Source: Rubrivirga sp. | Lineage (GTDB): Bacteria; Bacteroidota; Rhodothermia; Rhodothermales; Rubricoccaceae | Assembly (NCBI GenBank): GCA_012269805.1 | Contig: JAAXJP010000154.1 | Location: 1-7,189, forward strand | Direction: 5' to 3' | DNA: 7,189 nt | In this document: in pieces, positions 4,721 to 7,189 of the stretch | Layout of the letters: the number at the start of each line of letters is the position of its first letter | How positions within the stretch are numbered: position 1 is the stretch's first letter | Notes under the pieces: model-generated | The model's input: only the letters and a program-made list of their open reading frames with translations | Told to the model about the DNA's origin: nothing | The model's database searches: none | Made by a program: the position numbers and the translations under genes

Positions 4721-5479
4721 TCAAGCGGGAGCGGCGTTTCGCGTCGGAAACGGGCCGTGCCGGCGTGCCCCCCACACGGCCGTGACGAGGACCCCCAGCG
4801 CGCCAACAGCGAGGGCGCCGAGGAGCGTCACGCGGTCGGGGTGGGCGGCGGCGATGGCGGCGAAGGCCCACAGGACCACGAGTGCCGCGGTCACGTCGCC
4901 CGTTCGCGCCAGCCACGTGCCGGCGATGCCCGCGACGGCGAGGATGAGGGCGGCCGGCCAGAACGTCCCAGCCGGCGTCCAGCCGAGATCGCGGAGCCAG
5001 ATCGTGAGGTTCAGCGGGGCCGCGACCGTCAGCCACGCGAGGAACAGCGCAGCGGGGACGCCGAGCCACCAGCGCTCGGCGCCACGGAGCCCCATCCGGT
5101 CGAGCCGGACGTAGAGCCACACGAGCGACGCCAGGATCCCAACGATGACGAGCGCGGCGAGGCCGACCCGCCCGGTCAACCACGGGATCTGCCAGAGGCC
5201 GTTCAGGAGGTTGGCCGCGACGAACGGCGCGCCGAGGCCGTCGTAGCGGGGCCCCCGCCGGGCCGGCAGCGCCTGCCACACGGCGGACGCCAGTACGCCG
5301 ACGAAGATGACGCTCCAGATCGAGAAGGCCCACCCGGCCGGCGTGATCGGCGTCGGGTTCACGTCTGAGACGGCACCGGTCGGCGTGCCGAACAGGAGGC
5401 CTGCGCCGGCGAGCGCGTTCAGTCCGACGTTGACGAGGGCGGCGAGGACGAGGGCGAACTGGCGGGCGGCTCCGCGCAT
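4721..5479 (-). CDS. TspO/MBR-like tryptophan-rich membrane protein (long form)
   Basis: The product is 252 residues from ATG 5479-5477, with about seven hydrophobic segments and 15 tryptophans (6%). The PAGWAFSIWSVIFVG block (47-61), VWQALPARRGPRYD (67-80), the Asn-rich/Trp segment AANLLNGLWQIPW (88-100), YVRLDRMG (123-130), AERWWLGVPAALFLAWLTVA (134-153) and VLWAFAAIA (202-210) fit the 240-270-residue proteins annotated as tryptophan-rich sensory protein or TspO/MBR related. Classical TspO is about 160 residues with five helices and binds porphyrins and cholesterol-like ligands. This longer class is only distantly like it and its ligand is unknown to me. The C-terminus is short and basic (GARRHGPFPTR). 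The gene is divergent from the membrane gene at 5586 (106-bp spacer) and is followed on the same strand by the Cys/His-Rof pair after 94 bp. Confidence 0.75.
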   Translation of the reverse strand: MRGAARQFALVLAALVNVGLNALAGAGLLFGTPTGAVSDVNPTPITPAGWAFSIWSVIFVGVLASAVWQALPARRGPRYDGLGAPFVAANLLNGLWQIPWLTGRVGLAALVIVGILASLVWLYVRLDRMGLRGAERWWLGVPAALFLAWLTVAAPLNLTIWLRDLGWTPAGTFWPAALILAVAGIAGTWLARTGDVTAALVVLWAFAAIAAAHPDRVTLLGALAVGALGVLVTAVWGARRHGPFPTRNAAPA

Positions 5480-5585
5480 GGGCGATCGGGCTGGGGGAGA
5501 CCTCTACTCCGGGCGACGCGGGCGGCTCCAGCGGATCGGGTCGGGCGCGCGCTCGTAGGTCCCGGTCCCTGGCGCCTCGTTCCCA

Positions 5586-6167
5586 ATGCTCCACCTTTCC
5601 GACCTCACCCCCGGCGACCGCGACCGGATCCACACCGACCTCCGCGTCGCGCTCGTCGGGGGCGCTGCGGCCGCGCTCGTGATGGGCGCCATCGTGTTCG
5701 TGGCCGGGTCCGTCAGCAGCGCGGAGGCACGGGTGCTCCTCGAGGCCTCGCTGCCGACCACGCGGTTCCTCGCCTCCGGCGTCATGACGGTCAGCGCGAC
5801 GACGCTGGCGCTCATGCTCACGCTGCTCAGCCTGAGCTCGGGGATCGACCACGAGATCAAACGGGGCCACTACGAGCGGATCCGCCAGATCGCCTTCGTC
5901 GACGTCGTCGCGTTCGTGGCCGCGACGCTCCTGCTCGTTGTCCTCGTGGTCCCGCTCGGCGACGCGGCGGAGATCCCGGCGGCGTGGTACGTCGGGATCT
6001 ACTACGCCGTCTCGCTCCTGGCGGCGGCCATCGGCGGCGTGCTCGTGGCCGTGATGCTCCTGCTCTACGCGGCCGTCCGCGACCTCATCGGCGTGCTCAC
6101 CGGCGACGACGACAACCCGCTCGTGGCCGACGACGAGGACTCCGACGAGCGCGGGGCGAAGGCTTAG
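5586..6167 (+). CDS. Four-helix membrane protein of unknown function
   Basis: The product is 193 residues from ATG 5586 (MLHLSDLTPGDRDR). Four hydrophobic helices lie at about 21-43, 61-84, 102-124 and 134-163. The loop between helices two and three is charged (IDHEIKRGHYERIRQ). The C-terminal tail after helix four is strongly acidic (DDDNPLVADDEDSDER) before a final GAKA. Codon use matches the neighbours. I do not recognise a named family; the DRDRIHTDLRV opening looks conserved-protein-like but I can assign no activity. No Shine-Dalgarno precedes the ATG (leader GCGCCTCGTTCCCA). It is divergent from the TspO-like gene and followed after 30 bp by another small membrane protein on the same strand, so the two are likely one transcript. 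A long interrupted hairpin spans its stop codon. Confidence 0.75.
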   Translation: MLHLSDLTPGDRDRIHTDLRVALVGGAAAALVMGAIVFVAGSVSSAEARVLLEASLPTTRFLASGVMTVSATTLALMLTLLSLSSGIDHEIKRGHYERIRQIAFVDVVAFVAATLLLVVLVVPLGDAAEIPAAWYVGIYYAVSLLAAAIGGVLVAVMLLLYAAVRDLIGVLTGDDDNPLVADDEDSDERGAKA

Positions 6168-6179
6168 GCCCGCGTCGTC
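6144..6179 (+). other. Interrupted inverted repeat across a stop codon in the intercistronic gap
   Basis: GACGA-(G)-CGCGGG (6144-6155) pairs with CCCGCG-TCGTC (6169-6179): 11 base pairs with one bulged G, around a 13-nt loop that contains the TAG at 6165-6167. It could be a processing or stabilising hairpin between the two membrane genes, or an attenuator. No U-run follows. Part of the left arm encodes the acidic tail (GAC GAG), so chance from codon use is possible. Confidence 0.3.
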
Positions 6180-6197
6180 CGCGCCGATACCGAGCCC

Positions 6198-6626
6198 GTG
6201 CCGGCCTCCCCCTCCGATCTCCCGCGCCTCCAGCAGCTCCACGGCTGGCTCACGCTGGGACGCTGGGCCGGCGTGGCCGGCCTCGCGGGCTTCTGGCTCC
6301 CCGCCGCCCCGCTGGCGGCAGCCCTCGGCCTCGCTGCCGTCGTGTTCACGCCGCTGCTGGTCCACGCACTCTGGCGCCTGGGGCGGGTCGGCTGGCTGGC
6401 CGCGTTCGCCGTTCTCGTGGGCGGGACGATGCTCGGCACGGTCGCACTGGGCGGCGCCGGGGTCGGCCTCGGTGGGGCGCTCGGGCTCCTCGCGTTCTAC
6501 AGCTATACCTGGGTGCTGAGGGGGGCCGTCGCCGAGTGGGTCCGCGAGGCGGAGGAGGCCGCGCTGTGGACGCGCGAGAAGGCCCGCTGGGCCGCCGAGG
6601 CGGAGGAGGTCGCGCTGAGCGCCTAG
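6198..6626 (+). CDS. Small multi-pass membrane protein with charged C-terminal helix
   Basis: The product is 142 residues from GTG 6198, 30 bp after the preceding stop. Three to four hydrophobic segments lie at about 16-34, 36-57, 64-83 and 85-108. They are followed by a 33-residue charged amphipathic helix rich in Glu, Ala, Arg and Trp (AEWVREAEEAALW, TREKARWAAEAEEVAL) that may be cytoplasmic and coil-forming. No ATG exists in frame before the first helix, so GTG is the best start; it is preceded by GATACCGAGCCC with no Shine-Dalgarno. I do not recognise the family. Its TAG (6624-6626) overlaps the stop of the convergent ABC ATPase within CTAG. It is probably co-expressed with the upstream four-helix protein. 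Confidence 0.65.
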   Translation: MPASPSDLPRLQQLHGWLTLGRWAGVAGLAGFWLPAAPLAAALGLAAVVFTPLLVHALWRLGRVGWLAAFAVLVGGTMLGTVALGGAGVGLGGALGLLAFYSYTWVLRGAVAEWVREAEEAALWTREKARWAAEAEEVALSA

Positions 6627-7189
6627 GCGAACGCCTCGGCCACGAGCGTCTCGGCGAGGTCGTAGGCGTCGGCCGCGGCCGTGAGCTTGCCGAAGGCGTC
6701 CTCGAGCGATCCGCCGCCGCCGGACGCCGTGATCTCCTCGGGCGAGCCGGTCTGGAGGATCTGCCCGTCGCGGAGGACGACGACGAGGTCGGCGACCTTC
6801 TCGACGGCGTCGAGGAGGTGCGAGGAGTAGAACACCGTCCGCCCGCGGGCGGCCAGCGTGCGGAGGAGCGCGCGCGTCTGGAGCACGGCGTGGGCGTCGA
6901 GCCCGCCGAGCGGCTCGTCGAGCAGGAGGACCGGCGGGTCGTGGAGAAGCGCGGCCGAGATGAGGACCTTCTGCTTCATCCCCTTCGAGAACCCGACCAT
7001 CGAGCGGTCGGCGGCGCCGGAGAGCCCCCAGAACGCGAGGTGGGCCGCGGCCCGCCGCCGGATGACGTCCTCCCCGAGCCGGTGCATCCGGCCGATGAAC
7101 GTGAGGTACTCGTTCGGCGTGAAGCTCTCGTAGACGTGGCCGTGCTCGGGGACGTACCCGAACCGCCGCTTGGCCCCGACGGGGTCGGC
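6623..7189 (-). CDS. ABC transporter ATP-binding protein, ABC-2-like (partial, N-terminus off the right edge)
   Basis: The frame is open from the right edge to a TAG at 6625-6623, giving 188 visible residues. The Walker A region and the true start lie beyond 7189. Numbering from the edge: a Q-loop-region segment FGYVPEHGHVYESFTPNEYL (10-29), the signature GFSKGMKQKV (66-75, the usual FSKGM variant of LSGGQ), Walker B VLLLDEP (87-93), D-loop GGLDA (95-99), and H-loop His124 in YSSHLLD. The C-terminal part holds DGQILQTGSPEEI and a short helical tail (DAFGKLTAAADAYDLAETLV). This arrangement fits ATPases of ABC-2-type exporters, which hydrolyse ATP on the cytoplasmic face to drive a separate permease. 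No permease is in the window; it would lie beyond the right edge. ATG 7087 is internal, as homology continues upstream of it. The family is certain; the substrate is unknown. Confidence 0.92.
   Translation of the reverse strand, partial: ADPVGAKRRFGYVPEHGHVYESFTPNEYLTFIGRMHRLGEDVIRRRAAAHLAFWGLSGAADRSMVGFSKGMKQKVLISAALLHDPPVLLLDEPLGGLDAHAVLQTRALLRTLAARGRTVFYSSHLLDAVEKVADLVVVLRDGQILQTGSPEEITASGGGGSLEDAFGKLTAAADAYDLAETLVAEAFA

Noticed and set aside
4623..6365. Minus-strand open frame of 580 codons rich in His/Arg/Asp/Gly
   Set aside because: Low-complexity charged shadow of the TspO-like and four-helix membrane genes, whose hydrophobic helices are clear in their own frames.
7121..7160. Missing Gln in the Q-loop region of the ABC ATPase (Glu-His in GYVPEH)
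   Set aside because: ABC-2-type ATPases often vary here and the other motifs are intact, so it is not evidence of inactivation.
1..7189. CRISPR array, insertion sequence, phage or toxin-antitoxin module
   Set aside because: No spaced identical repeats, transposase or integrase motifs, or recognisable toxin families were seen on either strand.

Overview
The window looks like chromosomal DNA from a GC-rich bacterium, roughly 70% G+C by eye, with almost every codon ending in G or C. Three things point towards the Bacteroidota/Rhodothermota side of the tree, possibly a Rhodothermales or Rubricoccaceae-like organism. Starts have C/T-rich leaders and no Shine-Dalgarno. There is a Rof-type Rho-binding antiterminator of the form I associate with Bacteroidota. 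There is also a secreted glycine-rich repeat protein. The lineage call is inference only. There are no rRNA or tRNA genes, insertion sequences, CRISPR arrays or phage genes.

Layout, left to right. On the minus strand, the window opens with a secreted 16-residue-repeat protein that runs off the left edge (1-485). Upstream of it on the same strand is a stand-alone ExbD/TolR-like protein (535-939). A 97-bp divergent spacer with repeated GACCCG motifs separates ExbD from a plus-strand, receiver-less CheB-type methylesterase with a C-terminal zinc-ribbon-like region (1037-2059). A DUF1801 protein follows (2118-2540). Convergent to it is a small minus-strand reading frame broken by one apparent single-base frameshift (2528-2754); its restored protein resembles a miniature or decayed response-regulator receiver. 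A plus-strand DUF3592 membrane protein (2907-3449) converges on a membrane-anchored protein of unknown function (3484-4059, minus).

Next is a translationally coupled minus-strand pair: a small Cys/His protein (4417-4626) and a Rof-like protein (4166-4420), joined by a 4-nt GTGA overlap. Then comes a long TspO/MBR-like Trp-rich membrane protein (4721-5479, minus). Divergent from it are two plus-strand multi-pass membrane proteins of unknown function (5586-6167 and 6198-6626). The window ends in an ABC-transporter ATPase (minus, 6623-7189, N-terminus beyond the edge). Its stop codon shares one CTAG tetranucleotide with the stop of the preceding convergent gene.

The genes do not form one obvious pathway. 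They look like a gene-dense stretch of short transcription units with frequent strand changes, rich in envelope and membrane functions. The best candidates for something under-described are the coupled Cys/His-protein plus Rof pair, the ExbD plus repeat-protein pair, and the frameshifted mini-receiver. I see no clear evidence of a complete novel defence or mobile system.
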